Of a stretch of DNA of 55,463 nucleotides, positions 1 through 8,666 are shown piece after piece. The translations under genes were made by a program, and so were the position numbers. The notes below the pieces were generated by a model. That model did not search any database. It saw nothing but the letters and a program-made list of their open reading frames with translations, and was not told the origin of the DNA. The stretch is from positions 1 to 55,463 of the forward strand of contig JABHLN010000008.1 of NCBI GenBank assembly GCA_018693105.1, written 5' to 3'. Positions within the stretch are counted from its first letter, which is position 1; each line of letters begins with the position of its first letter. This DNA comes from Desulfobacterales bacterium (lineage in GTDB: Bacteria; Desulfobacterota; Desulfobacteria; Desulfobacterales; SURF-7).

Positions 1-535
1 CAAGTTCTAAGATCGGTTTTTCACCCATTCCATAGACTATAATATCTGCCTTGGCGTCAAAAAGAATGGATCGCCTTATACTATTAGATTTGTAGTGATA
101 ATGAGATATTCGCCTGAGGCTCGCTTCAATCCCGCCGATAACAATCGGTTTTGTCTTTTTGAAATATCGGCGAACAAGATTGGTATATGCGATAACCGCC
201 ATATCAGGGCGTCTATTGTTTTGACCACCACCGGTCAGATCATCTTTGTTTCGGTATTTATTTGTAGCAGTGTAATTGGAAACCATGGAATCCATACATC
301 CGGAAGTAATACCCCAGAAAAGATTCGGTTCCCCCAACCGCCCTATATCGTTCTCACTGGAAATATCGGGCTGAGCTATTATGCCTACCTTATAACCGGC
401 ATCAATCAATACCTTTCCAATTACCGCAACACCGATATACGGAGAATCAACATAGGTATCTCCTGTCACCAGTATGACGTCCAAAGATTCCCAACCTATA
501 GCATTCAGCTCTTTTTTAGTTGTGGGGATAAACAT
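1..535 (-). CDS. ygiQ: YgiQ family radical SAM protein, N-terminal part (cut by window edge)
   Basis: The minus strand is open from an ATG at 535 down to base 1 with no stop, giving at least 178 residues that begin MFIPTTKKELNAIGWESLD. This N-terminus, followed by a stretch containing VTGDTYVDSPYIGVAVIGK and later VIGGIEASLRRISHY, is the characteristic start of the YgiQ (UPF0313) family, predicted radical-SAM enzymes of unknown substrate. The radical-SAM CxxxCxxC motif lies further along in this family and is outside the window. The plus-strand frame over the same bases is a shadow. Identification is from family recognition; the catalytic function is not known. Confidence 0.9.
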   Translation of the reverse strand, partial: MFIPTTKKELNAIGWESLDVILVTGDTYVDSPYIGVAVIGKVLIDAGYKVGIIAQPDISSENDIGRLGEPNLFWGITSGCMDSMVSNYTATNKYRNKDDLTGGGQNNRRPDMAVIAYTNLVRRYFKKTKPIVIGGIEASLRRISHYHYKSNSIRRSILFDAKADIIVYGMGEKPILEL

Positions 536-587
536 TAAAATAAATCCAGCTCAATTCATGTTTGTTGTGTGATGGTGCACTTATCGA

Positions 588-627
588 AGGTTGTATTTTT
601 TATCAAGCCGGAATAGTAATACAACCT
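588..627. repeat. 10-bp inverted repeat between ygiQ and the methyltransferase gene
   Basis: AGGTTGTATT at 588-597 is matched by AATACAACCT at 618-627. A T-rich run follows only on the plus strand, where no gene ends, so it is not a convincing terminator for the minus-strand methyltransferase. It could be an operator or a hairpin in the ygiQ leader; the role is unknown. Confidence 0.4.
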
Positions 628-672
628 GTTTTTATTGAGCATAGCGTAATAGAAATGAGGTGCATTTCATAG

Positions 673-1224
673 TTAGCTCTTTTTCAATATCGCAGTCTTG
701 CTAAAAAGTACTTTTGGACCCTCAATGGCTATTAACCCGGCTGCCCGTGCTTTTTCTAAAGCCCGGTTAAATGCCTTTTTTGAGACATGCATTGGAGGTT
801 CAACTATTAACATAGATCCATTCGCTTTAAGTATAGATTCAATCTCCTTGAAAAAAATACCCTTATGAGAAATTTCGTGAACCATATAGAAAGCTAAAAT
901 AAAATCAACCTGCTCTGAGATACCAATTTTATCATATTCACATTTATGCAGAATAATTCGTTCCTCAAGTTCAGTCCCCATAATTTTATTTTGTAGTTTC
1001 CGGAGCATTCCTTCTTGTAGATCAGAAGCTATAACCCTACCGGACTTCCCAACCATATGTGCCATATCTAATGAGAAAAAACCCGAACCACACCCTATGT
1101 CTAAAACTGTCATACCCTTATTAACATATGGTCTTAGAATTTTTTGGGGATCTTGAAACCATCTCCTGAATCTATTATCAAGGCTGCCAGCCATTTCAAC
1201 GGGGCACACATGATTTTTTCCCAT
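673..1224 (-). CDS. class I SAM-dependent methyltransferase
   Basis: This 183-aa protein has the Rossmann-type methyltransferase fold signature: motif I VLDIGCGSGFFS at about residues 40-51, an acidic motif II (VIASDLQEGML), and a motif-IV/V region (VDFILAFYMVHEI). The N-terminus NHVCPVEMAGSLDN is conserved in a group of UbiE/ArsM-like methyltransferases of anaerobes, but the substrate is not predictable from sequence. The ATG at 1224 has AAGGA about 10 bases upstream. It lies alone on the minus strand between ygiQ and rtcB. It could act on a small molecule, arsenic, a lipid or a protein; nothing visible decides. Confidence 0.85.
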   Translation of the reverse strand: MGKNHVCPVEMAGSLDNRFRRWFQDPQKILRPYVNKGMTVLDIGCGSGFFSLDMAHMVGKSGRVIASDLQEGMLRKLQNKIMGTELEERIILHKCEYDKIGISEQVDFILAFYMVHEISHKGIFFKEIESILKANGSMLIVEPPMHVSKKAFNRALEKARAAGLIAIEGPKVLFSKTAILKKS

Positions 1225-1370
1225 ACTCTTTATTTCCTTATTAATGTTAAAGCTCTATTTCACAGGGTTTTACTAAGCACAGGGCAATAAAACTCCGATG
1301 GAGCTACTTGTTATGTAATTATATTTATTTTCATATAGATTCTATATAAAACCTGTAAACTTCAAGCTGT

Positions 1371-2816
1371 CTACCCTTTTATGACCACTGAAGGTTTGAG
1401 TTTTGCTACTTTCCTGGAAATTCCGGCTTCATGAACGACTTCCACAACCTGTGAAATATCTTTGTAGGCTTCGGGCATCTCTTCTGCAAGAGTAGACCTT
1501 CCGGTCCATTTTACCAATACTCCCATGTCCTGCAGTTCTCTGTGAAGTGCTCTGCCCTTGCTTGCCTTTTTTGCTGCAGTACGGCTTAATACACGGCCTG
1601 CACCATGACAGGTGGAACCGAATGTTTCTTCCATTGCTTTTTGTGTGCCTGAAAGCACATAAGAAGCGGTTCCCATATCACCGGGGATGAGAATCGGCTG
1701 ACCTGTATCACGATATCTTTCAGGAAGAGCTATGTGTCCCGGGGGAAAAGATCTTGTAGCACCTTTCCTGTGTACACAGACGATACGCTTTTTACCCTCA
1801 ACAACATGCTCCTCTTTTTTTGCAATATTATGGCATACGTCATAAACAAGATTCATACCAAGGCTGCCTGGACCTATCCTGAAAACCCTCTGGAACGTTT
1901 CACGGGACAGATGCATTAAAACCTGCCTGTTTGCCCAGGCATAGTTTGCAGCACATGCCATAGCATTAAAATACTGCTGCCCCTCTTTAGACTGTATCAT
2001 TGCACATGAAAGCTGTCTGTCGGGTATTTCAAAATCAAGCTTCCTTACATGTTTTGTCATCTTTGCCAGAGAATCATCACAAACCTGATACCCAAGCCCT
2101 CTGGAACCCGAATGAATCATCAAGGTCACCTGGTCTTTATAAAGGCCGAACCTGCGGGCTGTCTCTTCATCATAGATTTCTTCTACATACCCTACTTCAA
2201 TAAAGTGGTTACCACTCCCCAGTGTGCCAAGTTGTTTACGTCCTCTTTCAAGAGCCCTTCCACTTATTTCAGAAGGGTCGGCATTCTCCATACACCCGTT
2301 ATCTTCAGTATTCTCTATATCATTGTCTTCTCCAAAACCCTGCCTGACAGCCCAGCGACTCCCTTGTTCCAGGACTTTTTTCTCATCTTTTATTGACAGT
2401 TTGATTGAACCTGTTGAACCTATACCTGAAGGAACGTTCTGATACAGAGCATTTGCGAGTTCATCAAGGCGTGGTTTCAGGTCCTTTTTTTCAAGAGATG
2501 TAACTGCCAGCCGAACACCACAGTTTATATCATAACCCACACCACCAGGGGAGATTACACCGTTGTCCCAGTCAAAAGCGGCTACACCTCCAATTGGGAA
2601 TCCATATCCCCAGTGGATATCCGGCATTGCAAGAGATGCCGAAATAATCCCAGGAAGGGTTGCAACGTTTGAAACCTGCCTCAGGGCATCTTCTTTTTCG
2701 AGCGTCTTCATCATCCGCGCACTTGTATACACCCGCCCCGGAACATGCATTGCACCGGTTTTCGGCACTTCCCATCTATAATCGTCAATTCTTTTAAGCT
2801 CACTCATGATATTCAC
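1371..2816 (-). CDS. rtcB: RNA-splicing ligase RtcB
   Basis: RtcB joins RNA ends carrying 2',3'-cyclic or 3'-phosphate to 5'-hydroxyl ends, using GTP and Mn2+. The 481-aa product is typical in length. The metal and GMP-binding residues are visible: Cys99 in DINCGVRL, His204 in SGNHF, His235 in IHSGSRG, His329 in VCHN, and the guanylylated His404 in STCHGAGR. The gene directly follows the archease gene (overlap of 4 bases if the GTG at 2816 is used), and archease is the known RtcB activator. An ATG at 2807 three codons downstream is an equally likely start. The pair points to RNA repair or healing; tRNA splicing is the function in archaea and eukaryotes. Confidence 0.96.
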   Translation of the reverse strand: MNIMSELKRIDDYRWEVPKTGAMHVPGRVYTSARMMKTLEKEDALRQVSNVATLPGIISASLAMPDIHWGYGFPIGGVAAFDWDNGVISPGGVGYDINCGVRLAVTSLEKKDLKPRLDELANALYQNVPSGIGSTGSIKLSIKDEKKVLEQGSRWAVRQGFGEDNDIENTEDNGCMENADPSEISGRALERGRKQLGTLGSGNHFIEVGYVEEIYDEETARRFGLYKDQVTLMIHSGSRGLGYQVCDDSLAKMTKHVRKLDFEIPDRQLSCAMIQSKEGQQYFNAMACAANYAWANRQVLMHLSRETFQRVFRIGPGSLGMNLVYDVCHNIAKKEEHVVEGKKRIVCVHRKGATRSFPPGHIALPERYRDTGQPILIPGDMGTASYVLSGTQKAMEETFGSTCHGAGRVLSRTAAKKASKGRALHRELQDMGVLVKWTGRSTLAEEMPEAYKDISQVVEVVHEAGISRKVAKLKPSVVIKG

Positions 2817-3226
2817 ACATCAAATATTATTATTGTTTCCCATCCATCAGATTTATTTTCAACCTTGAGCTGATGGTATGTTACAGCCTTAATCTCATTT
2901 TTTATTTCATGCCGGCCGGGATCATAATCACTATATGTTATCCGGGCAGAAAGCCTGTTCTCCGAAATAGAAACAATGTCCGCTTTTTTAATGACCATTT
3001 CCTTACCCGCAAATAAATATAAAAGCTCCCTCAGCCAGTTGAACATAAGATCCGGCAAATCATAACCGGAAACCGAGATATCAAATTCTTTTCCATCCTT
3101 AGATAATTCAGCATCAATTATGAGATCAAACATAGCATACGCTGTATTTTCAAAGAGGTCTTTCAGGTCTGAACCGGAAACCCGTATGCCAAAATCAGCA
3201 GTATGATCTATCAATGTGTATTTCAT
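2813..3226 (-). CDS. archease
   Basis: This 137-aa protein shows the archease hallmarks: IDHTADFGIRV at residues 6-16 with the conserved Asp, His and Asp, a central DLMFNWLRELLYLF segment, and a C-terminus ending in Asp. In studied systems archease binds Ca2+ and promotes guanylylation and turnover of RtcB. It is the first gene of an archease-rtcB pair, and its TGA stop overlaps the possible GTG start of rtcB, so the two are almost certainly co-transcribed. The palindromic element at 3273-3397 lies just upstream, where this pair's promoter would be expected. Confidence 0.93.
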   Translation of the reverse strand: MKYTLIDHTADFGIRVSGSDLKDLFENTAYAMFDLIIDAELSKDGKEFDISVSGYDLPDLMFNWLRELLYLFAGKEMVIKKADIVSISENRLSARITYSDYDPGRHEIKNEIKAVTYHQLKVENKSDGWETIIIFDV

Positions 3227-3272
3227 GTAGGAGTGTAAAGTGCTTTTAATTAACTTTCACAAAACCATCAAT

Positions 3273-3397
3273 ACCTGAATATTGCACGAGCCGGAGCCTT
3301 CTATATGCAAGGCATTTAAAGGTGAGGCCATAGTAAACTATTGCGAACCTTTAATAACGCAGCAGATGGAAGGCTCCGGCTCGTGCAACAATCAGGT
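3273..3397 (+). repeat. modular palindromic repeat, variant with GC-rich outer arms (copy R1)
   Basis: A perfect 20-bp inverted repeat (3282-3301 against 3369-3388), extended by ACCTGA/TCAGGT at 3273-3278 and 3392-3397, encloses a core with the layout of the type A repeats: CAAGGCAT, a middle stem TTAAAGGT/ACCTTTAA, an inner CATAGT/ACTATTG pair, then TAACGCAGCAGATG. The outer arms differ from those of all other copies. The stop codon of the moeA fusion gene lies inside the right arm. Confidence 0.75.
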
Positions 3398-5317
3398 AAT
3401 AGTGCCTGTCTTATCAGTACTGTACCCTCCAAGGGCTACGACTCGCGTTTTGAATTCTTCCTTGTTTATAGTCTCAAGAAGTATCTGAATATTATCGGTC
3501 TCGAAATATATTTCAGGAATAACAAGATCATACTGCTCGGTAACAACAGGTATAAAATCAAGATCCAGGGCCTTTGCCGCAGCAAATATGCCCAGACCCG
3601 CATCGGCACGACCACTTAAAACTGCCGCTGCCACATTCATATGGGTAAACTCTTCATTATCATATCCCATTAATTTACCCGGATCGATACCGCACTGTCC
3701 CAGCCTATAATCAAGCAGAATTCTTGTACCGGAACCGCCTTGTCTGTTAATAAAAAATATATCATCACGCCCAAGGTCCTCAATACCTTTGATTTCTTTA
3801 GGATTTCCTTTTGGCACAATTAGTCCCTGGTCTCGAAGAACCAGGTTAACAAGTTTAACAGTTATATCCGGCAGATGTTTTTTTACATAAGAAATATTAT
3901 ATGTGCCGTCGTTTATATCAAGAAGGTGAGAACCGGCAATGTGGCATACCCCTTTTTTTATTGCCATCAGACCACCCATACTTCCCACATGGCTTGATGA
4001 AAGTATTACTCCGGTGTGCCCACCCCTGATCTGATCCGCTAAAACATCGAGGGTATTGTCATGACTTCCTACAGCAACAATTGTATTATTAACCGATTGC
4101 AAAGGCCTTAAAAGTTCTGCCTTTACATGTTCATTGTCTTTTATACCTTCAATATCATTTGGGATTCTGATTATTCCGTCAGCTTCAGTAATTGAAGTTA
4201 TGTTTCCGGCTCCTCTTGGAAGAGGTGTAGCCACAATTCTCCCGCCCACTTCCCCGAGTTTTACCCTCAGAAATTCTTCAACACCAAGCTTTGATGCAAT
4301 TTTTTTTGTGGGTTCAACCGTTGCTGTATCCCTTTCATAAACTGTCTGACCAAGCATTTTTAATATTATCGGACGGACAAACTGTTCAAATGCGACTATT
4401 GCAGAAACAGGATATCCCGGAATGCCGAAAACAGGTTTACCACTGATCTTTCCGATAATAGCAGGCTTACCGGGCATAATTGTAACGCCGTGAACCAGAA
4501 CATCTCCGATACTGCTGATTACAGGTCTTGCATAATCTTCAGACCCGGCTGAAGATCCTCCTATTATAAAAACCATATCGCAATCTTTTTCAATTGCAGT
4601 TGAAACAGCCTCTGTAATTGTATCCAGGTCATCTAAAACCATATCCTGCTTTTCATAAACAGCACCACACTCTTCGGCGAGCTTGCCGAGCACATAAGAG
4701 TTTGATTCCAGAACCTGTCCAGGCTTCAAGTCTTTGAAGGAATCTTTTCTCCAATCAACAAGTTCATTGCCTGTGGGTATAATTAGTATTTTTGGTTTCT
4801 TCAGTACCGGTACTTCAAAAACCCCTCCCGATATAAGCGCTCCAATGCAATATGGGGTAATTACATGATTACGGGAAAAAAGAAGCTCTGTTGCAACGAT
4901 GTCTTCACCCATTTTTCTTACATACTGCCAGGGGAATGCCGGAGCTTCAATCTCAACTCTGCTATCACCAACATCATTTATATTTTCAATCATTATTACG
5001 GCATCGGTATTTTCCGGGAGCACATGTCCGGTATTAACATAAAAAGCGTCTACTCCCATAACAAGTTCTTTTGGAGACGTCTCCCCCGCCCCGTATGTAT
5101 ATTCAGCTTTTACTGCAATACCATCCATTGCAGACGCATGAAAATGAGGAGAAGAAAACCTTGCGGAAACTGACTTTGCAAGAACACGGCCGACACTGTC
5201 CGCAACCGGAACTATCTCGCTGGATAAGACACCGTTTCCCGGAAAATTTGCGTATAGAATTTCATGTGCTTCTTTAAGCGTCTTTTTCTTCAGATATACG
5301 TTTCGTTTTGTATTCAT
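3392..5317 (-). CDS. molybdopterin biosynthesis MoeA protein fused to a periplasmic-binding-like (LysR-substrate-type) domain
   Basis: Residues about 1-410 are a full MoeA molybdotransferase, which inserts molybdate (or tungstate) into adenylylated molybdopterin. Visible motifs are ASAMDGIAV, NTGHVLPENTDAVIMIE, IPTGNEL, IIGGSSAGSEDYARPV and GIPGYPVSAIVAFEQ. Residues about 415-641 form the PBP-like domain found fused to MoeA or ModE-like proteins in many anaerobes, recognisable from AVGSHDNTLDVLADQI, SSSHVGSMGGL, FINRQGGSGTRILLDY and DAGLGIFAAAKAL. This domain may bind an oxyanion or a pterin; that is inference. A second, unfused MoeA gene lies immediately upstream, separated only by two repeat copies. 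The stop (TGA at 3392-3394) is contributed by the arm of a palindromic repeat. Confidence 0.93.
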   Translation of the reverse strand: MNTKRNVYLKKKTLKEAHEILYANFPGNGVLSSEIVPVADSVGRVLAKSVSARFSSPHFHASAMDGIAVKAEYTYGAGETSPKELVMGVDAFYVNTGHVLPENTDAVIMIENINDVGDSRVEIEAPAFPWQYVRKMGEDIVATELLFSRNHVITPYCIGALISGGVFEVPVLKKPKILIIPTGNELVDWRKDSFKDLKPGQVLESNSYVLGKLAEECGAVYEKQDMVLDDLDTITEAVSTAIEKDCDMVFIIGGSSAGSEDYARPVISSIGDVLVHGVTIMPGKPAIIGKISGKPVFGIPGYPVSAIVAFEQFVRPIILKMLGQTVYERDTATVEPTKKIASKLGVEEFLRVKLGEVGGRIVATPLPRGAGNITSITEADGIIRIPNDIEGIKDNEHVKAELLRPLQSVNNTIVAVGSHDNTLDVLADQIRGGHTGVILSSSHVGSMGGLMAIKKGVCHIAGSHLLDINDGTYNISYVKKHLPDITVKLVNLVLRDQGLIVPKGNPKEIKGIEDLGRDDIFFINRQGGSGTRILLDYRLGQCGIDPGKLMGYDNEEFTHMNVAAAVLSGRADAGLGIFAAAKALDLDFIPVVTEQYDLVIPEIYFETDNIQILLETINKEEFKTRVVALGGYSTDKTGTIT

Positions 5318-5331
5318 TTTAAACCATTTTT

Positions 5332-5480
5332 TGATGAACTCGTTAAATTATAACCTATGGCTAAGTAAAAATATTCTTATACAAGACATAGTGGTTTATC
5401 AGAGGGGACGGCATACCATAATATGTCGAGCTTCTGATAAGACTCTATAACACAGTAGATAGTGACTTTTACGACACCAT
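5332..5480 (+). repeat. type A modular palindrome (copy R2)
   Basis: Starts TGATGAACTCGTTAAATT and ends CTTTTACGACACCAT, about 149 bp. The middle stem is GGTTTATCAG with an imperfect partner (CTGATAAGAC), and the inner hairpin is GGCATAC/ATATGTC. It is followed after seven bases by copy R3, so the two form a direct tandem between the moeA genes. Confidence 0.85.
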
Positions 5481-5487
5481 CTTTTTA

Positions 5488-5639
5488 TGATTAACTCGTA
5501 AAGTATATATTTGATGGCTAAGTAGAAATCTTCATATACAAGGCATAGAGGTTTATCAGGAGTGACGGCATACTGGAGTATGTCGAACTTCTGATAAACC
5601 TCTATAACGCAGTAGATGATGACTTTCTACAACGCCATC
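5488..5639 (+). repeat. type A modular palindrome (copy R3)
   Basis: Starts TGATTAACTCGTAAAG and ends CTACAACGCCAT. The middle stem GAGGTTTATCAG/CTGATAAACCTC is a perfect 12-bp match, and the inner hairpin is GGCATAC/GTATGTC. It ends three bases short of the TAA stop of the minus-strand moeA at 5643. Confidence 0.88.
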
Positions 5640-5642
5640 TTT

Positions 5643-6875
5643 TTATGAGAGCGGCATAACCGACACCATGCCACCTTTATCCAGCCCTTCTGTATTTTCA
5701 TCCACCTTTATTAAACCGTCAGCTTTAATCATTGTATTAATAAGTCCTGACTTCCCAAGCACAGGTTCGGCATAAAGAGTATCTTCTTTTTCAACCAATC
5801 GTACACGTATAAAATCAATACGCCCATGTGCGGATGGGACATTCCTCGATAGAACTGCAGAAAGTTCCGGAATGTTGCCGGTTTCAGGAGAGAGGCCGCA
5901 TACATTTTTAATAAAAGGCTTGACCACAACCTCAAAAACCACCATCGCGGAAACTACATGTCCCGGTAACCCCCAGACACTCATATTTCCTGACCTGGCA
6001 AGAATTGTCGGTTTTCCGGGACTTATGGGAATCCCGTGAACAAGGACCTTAGTGTCCGGAATAGAATTCAGCACATCAATTGTAAAATCCCGGGTCCCGA
6101 CAGAACTTCCACCGGATATTATAACCATATTCGAATTTTTGCATGCTGTGGTGCAGGTCTCAAGAAGTAGTTGAAAATCATCTTTAATTATCCCGTAGAC
6201 AACAGGGTCTCCCCCGTTTTGTTTTACAAGTGCCGATAAGGTATAGGTATTAATATCGCGAATTTTCCCGGGCCCCGGTTCTTCCGAAACTGGGATAATC
6301 TCATCCCCGGTGGATATAATGCCGACAACCGGCTTTTTGTATACTTCCACAGAGTCAATCCCGAAAGCAGCAAGAAGCCCTGTTTCCTGGGCCCTTAATT
6401 TACTACCTGATCCAAGAATCTTCTCCCCTTTTCTAAAATCCTCATCCGCATGAATAATATGCTGACCCGGAGCCACACTCTTATATACCTCAATTGTCAT
6501 ATCATCGATCTGTCCCACATGCTCTATCATTGCGACACTGTCAGTACCGTCGGGCAGCATTCCACCCGTTGATATCTTTGCTGCTTCACCAGGCCCTATT
6601 GAAAAGGAGGGGGTTTCCCCCATGGCAATTGCCCCTTTAACATTAACATATGCAGGATTACCTTCGGAGGCCCCAAAGGTCGATGAAGCACGAACGGCAT
6701 AACCATCCATTGTAGACCTTGCAAACCCCGGAAGGTCGGCATCAGAATAAATATCAACGGCAAGCACTCTACCAATACATTCAAACAATGAGACCTTTTC
6801 GGTTCCTGCTTGAGGAAAACTGGAAGCATATTCAAGGACTTTATCAAGGTCCGTAACTTTAAAAAACTCTTTCAT
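5643..6875 (-). CDS. moeA: molybdopterin molybdenumtransferase MoeA
   Basis: A 410-aa MoeA of normal length without an extra domain. It carries ARSTMDGYAVRASS, GGMLPDGTDSVAMIEH, ISTGDEIIPV, the molybdopterin-binding IISGGSSVGTRDF, and GLPGHVVSAMVVFE. The enzyme inserts molybdate into molybdopterin-AMP at the last step of cofactor assembly. Together with the downstream MoeA-PBP fusion it forms a two-paralog pair; in organisms that use both Mo and W, paralogous MoeA proteins are sometimes assigned to different metals, but nothing here shows that. The ATG at 6875 starts MKEFFKVTDLDKVLEY. The 325-bp gap to the next gene is filled by two tandem repeat copies. Confidence 0.95.
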   Translation of the reverse strand: MKEFFKVTDLDKVLEYASSFPQAGTEKVSLFECIGRVLAVDIYSDADLPGFARSTMDGYAVRASSTFGASEGNPAYVNVKGAIAMGETPSFSIGPGEAAKISTGGMLPDGTDSVAMIEHVGQIDDMTIEVYKSVAPGQHIIHADEDFRKGEKILGSGSKLRAQETGLLAAFGIDSVEVYKKPVVGIISTGDEIIPVSEEPGPGKIRDINTYTLSALVKQNGGDPVVYGIIKDDFQLLLETCTTACKNSNMVIISGGSSVGTRDFTIDVLNSIPDTKVLVHGIPISPGKPTILARSGNMSVWGLPGHVVSAMVVFEVVVKPFIKNVCGLSPETGNIPELSAVLSRNVPSAHGRIDFIRVRLVEKEDTLYAEPVLGKSGLINTMIKADGLIKVDENTEGLDKGGMVSVMPLS

Positions 6876-6979
6876 AATATTATATTGCTATCATAAATAG
6901 TAAAACTATTCAATTGATTAAAGGTAGATGCACAGGCATAGTAAATACAATGCCGAATATTTCAATTACCATCAATCCC

Positions 6980-7009
6980 TTGAAAATGTACCTGAGAATG
7001 TTCTATATA
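6980..7009 (+). promoter_or_regulatory. candidate promoter of the aldo/keto reductase gene
   Basis: TTGAAA at 6980-6985 and TATATA at 7004-7009 are spaced by 18 bases, about 40 bases ahead of the start codon. This is a pattern match to a housekeeping-sigma promoter only. Confidence 0.4.
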
Positions 7010-7050
7010 TAATATTTTAAATCAGTATAAAATATATCTTGGAGGATTGC

Positions 7051-8574
7051 ATGATAGAGGGACATGCTGAAGAAAAAAACACTGCGGATTTTGCGGCCAG
7101 ACACAGGCCTGTTCAATACAAAACGATGGGCGCTTCAAACCTTACTGCAAGTCAGGCTGGATTTGGCTGTTATCGTGTAAGTATAGATGTCAAGCACCAT
7201 GAAAACGCCATGCGAAAAGCGCTCACATCAGGCATCAATATTGTTGACACCAGTACTAATTATGCTAACGGCGGTTCTGAAAAACTTGTTGGAAAAGTTC
7301 TGGATGATATGATTTCAGAAGGTGCCCTTTCCCGGCAGGAAGTGATTGTGGTATCCAAGGCCGGCTATCTTCAGGGTGAAAACTATGCTCTTAGTCAGGA
7401 GCGGAAACATGAAGGGAACGCATTCAAAGAACTTGTGACATTTGGAAAAGAGATGGAACATTGCATTCATCCTGATTTTCTGAATGATCAGCTTGCACGG
7501 AGCTTAGATCGGTTAAACCTGGAAACACTTGATTTCTTACTCCTACACAACCCGGAATACTACCTGGAATGGGCTATAGAGCAAGGAGACTCCATAAATG
7601 AAGCTCGGGAAGAATATTACCGAAGAATTCAAAACGCATTTGAATACCTGGAAAAAGAGGTCAATAACGGACGTATCCGTGCATACGGGATAAGTTCAAA
7701 CACATTTACAGCTGCTTCTGATGCCTCTGATTTCACCAGCCTGGACAAGATCTGGAGTATTGCAGAATCAATATCAGAAAATCACCATTTTCAGCTTGTG
7801 CAGTTCCCCTTAAATCTTATGGAAGTAGGTGCCGTGCTGGAAAAAAATCAGCAGGGAAATCACAATATACTCCAATACTCAGAATCAAAAAACCTGGCAG
7901 TTCTTATCAATCGTCCTTTAAACGCATTTAGCGACAACAAGCTTATCCGCCTCGCAGACATTGAAGCAATCAAAAGACAGGATCGCAACGAGATTATAAA
8001 AAAAATAAGGGCTCTTGCGGGCTCAGAAAAAAAACTTTGGATGAAAATTCTACCAAAAACCGATCTCCTGCCCGGCCTAACTATGCGCATCAAGGAACAG
8101 ATAGCAATAGGTGATCATCTAAAACACTATCACCTTAACTTTGGTTCCTATGAAAAATGGCGTCAGGCAAGAGACAATTTCTATTTGCCCCGTGTCCAAG
8201 GAGTCATGGACTTTCTTAAAGACAATACTCCACACATGGAAGAAATCACAAACTGGATGGCAGATTATCAACAAGTCATGGAAAATGCATTCAGGGCTGT
8301 TGCATCATTTTATACAGAAGCTGCACAGAAAAAAGCTAACCGGATGAAAGAGTCAGTCAATAATGCAGATGCCGACTGGAGTTCGGCTGACACCCTCAGT
8401 CAAAAAGCTTTTCGGTGTGTACGCTCTACAAAAGGGGTTTCCTCTGTTTTGGTCGGCATGAGAAAAGATTTTTATGTGGATGATATATTAAAAGAGTTGC
8501 ACATACCTGTACCACAAAAAAGTCGGGTGCCATCCTGGAAAAAGGTGTCTTCCGATATTCATGAGAATATATAA
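7051..8574 (+). CDS. long aldo/keto reductase family protein
   Basis: The ATG at 7051 is preferred over a TTG at 7039 because GGAGG lies at 7041-7045. The 507-aa product has the AKR TIM-barrel signature: KTMGASNLTASQAGFGCYRV at residues 24-43, the catalytic tetrad Asp66 and Tyr71 (IVDTSTNYANGGSE), Lys103 (VVSKAG) and His166 (FLLLHNPEY), plus a late VSSVLVGMR strand near the C-terminus. Usual AKRs have about 280-350 residues; this one has extra helical segments in the middle and towards the end, rich in charged residues and Trp. An NAD(P)H-dependent carbonyl reductase is the family expectation; the substrate is unknown. Monocistronic, flanked downstream by repeats. Confidence 0.88.
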   Translation: MIEGHAEEKNTADFAARHRPVQYKTMGASNLTASQAGFGCYRVSIDVKHHENAMRKALTSGINIVDTSTNYANGGSEKLVGKVLDDMISEGALSRQEVIVVSKAGYLQGENYALSQERKHEGNAFKELVTFGKEMEHCIHPDFLNDQLARSLDRLNLETLDFLLLHNPEYYLEWAIEQGDSINEAREEYYRRIQNAFEYLEKEVNNGRIRAYGISSNTFTAASDASDFTSLDKIWSIAESISENHHFQLVQFPLNLMEVGAVLEKNQQGNHNILQYSESKNLAVLINRPLNAFSDNKLIRLADIEAIKRQDRNEIIKKIRALAGSEKKLWMKILPKTDLLPGLTMRIKEQIAIGDHLKHYHLNFGSYEKWRQARDNFYLPRVQGVMDFLKDNTPHMEEITNWMADYQQVMENAFRAVASFYTEAAQKKANRMKESVNNADADWSSADTLSQKAFRCVRSTKGVSSVLVGMRKDFYVDDILKELHIPVPQKSRVPSWKKVSSDIHENI

Positions 8575-8617
8575 GACATCAATTTCCTATTATTGATGTT
8601 TCCGCTAAAAGCTTAAC

Positions 8618-8660
8618 CTATAATGCAGTAGTCCCGCTATAACGGGATTTACGACGCCAT
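8618..8660 (+). repeat. truncated right-end fragment of a type A palindrome
   Basis: The bases CTATAATGCAGTAG and the terminal TTTACGACGCCAT match the right end of the type A repeat, with most of the core missing. It sits just upstream of full copy R4, so it looks like a deleted tandem partner. Confidence 0.55.
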
Positions 8661-8666
8661 TATTTA

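Noticed and set aside
95-538. 147-aa plus-strand open frame at the window start
   Set aside because: It is antisense to the clear YgiQ N-terminus and has no family features.
5332-5639. Possible CRISPR array from the tandem repeats
   Set aside because: Repeat units are about 150 bp and palindromic throughout, with no short repeats separated by unique spacers and no cas genes.
5318-7050. Molybdenum cofactor riboswitch near the moeA genes
   Set aside because: The intervals are filled by palindromic repeats or are too short, and I could not identify the conserved riboswitch core.
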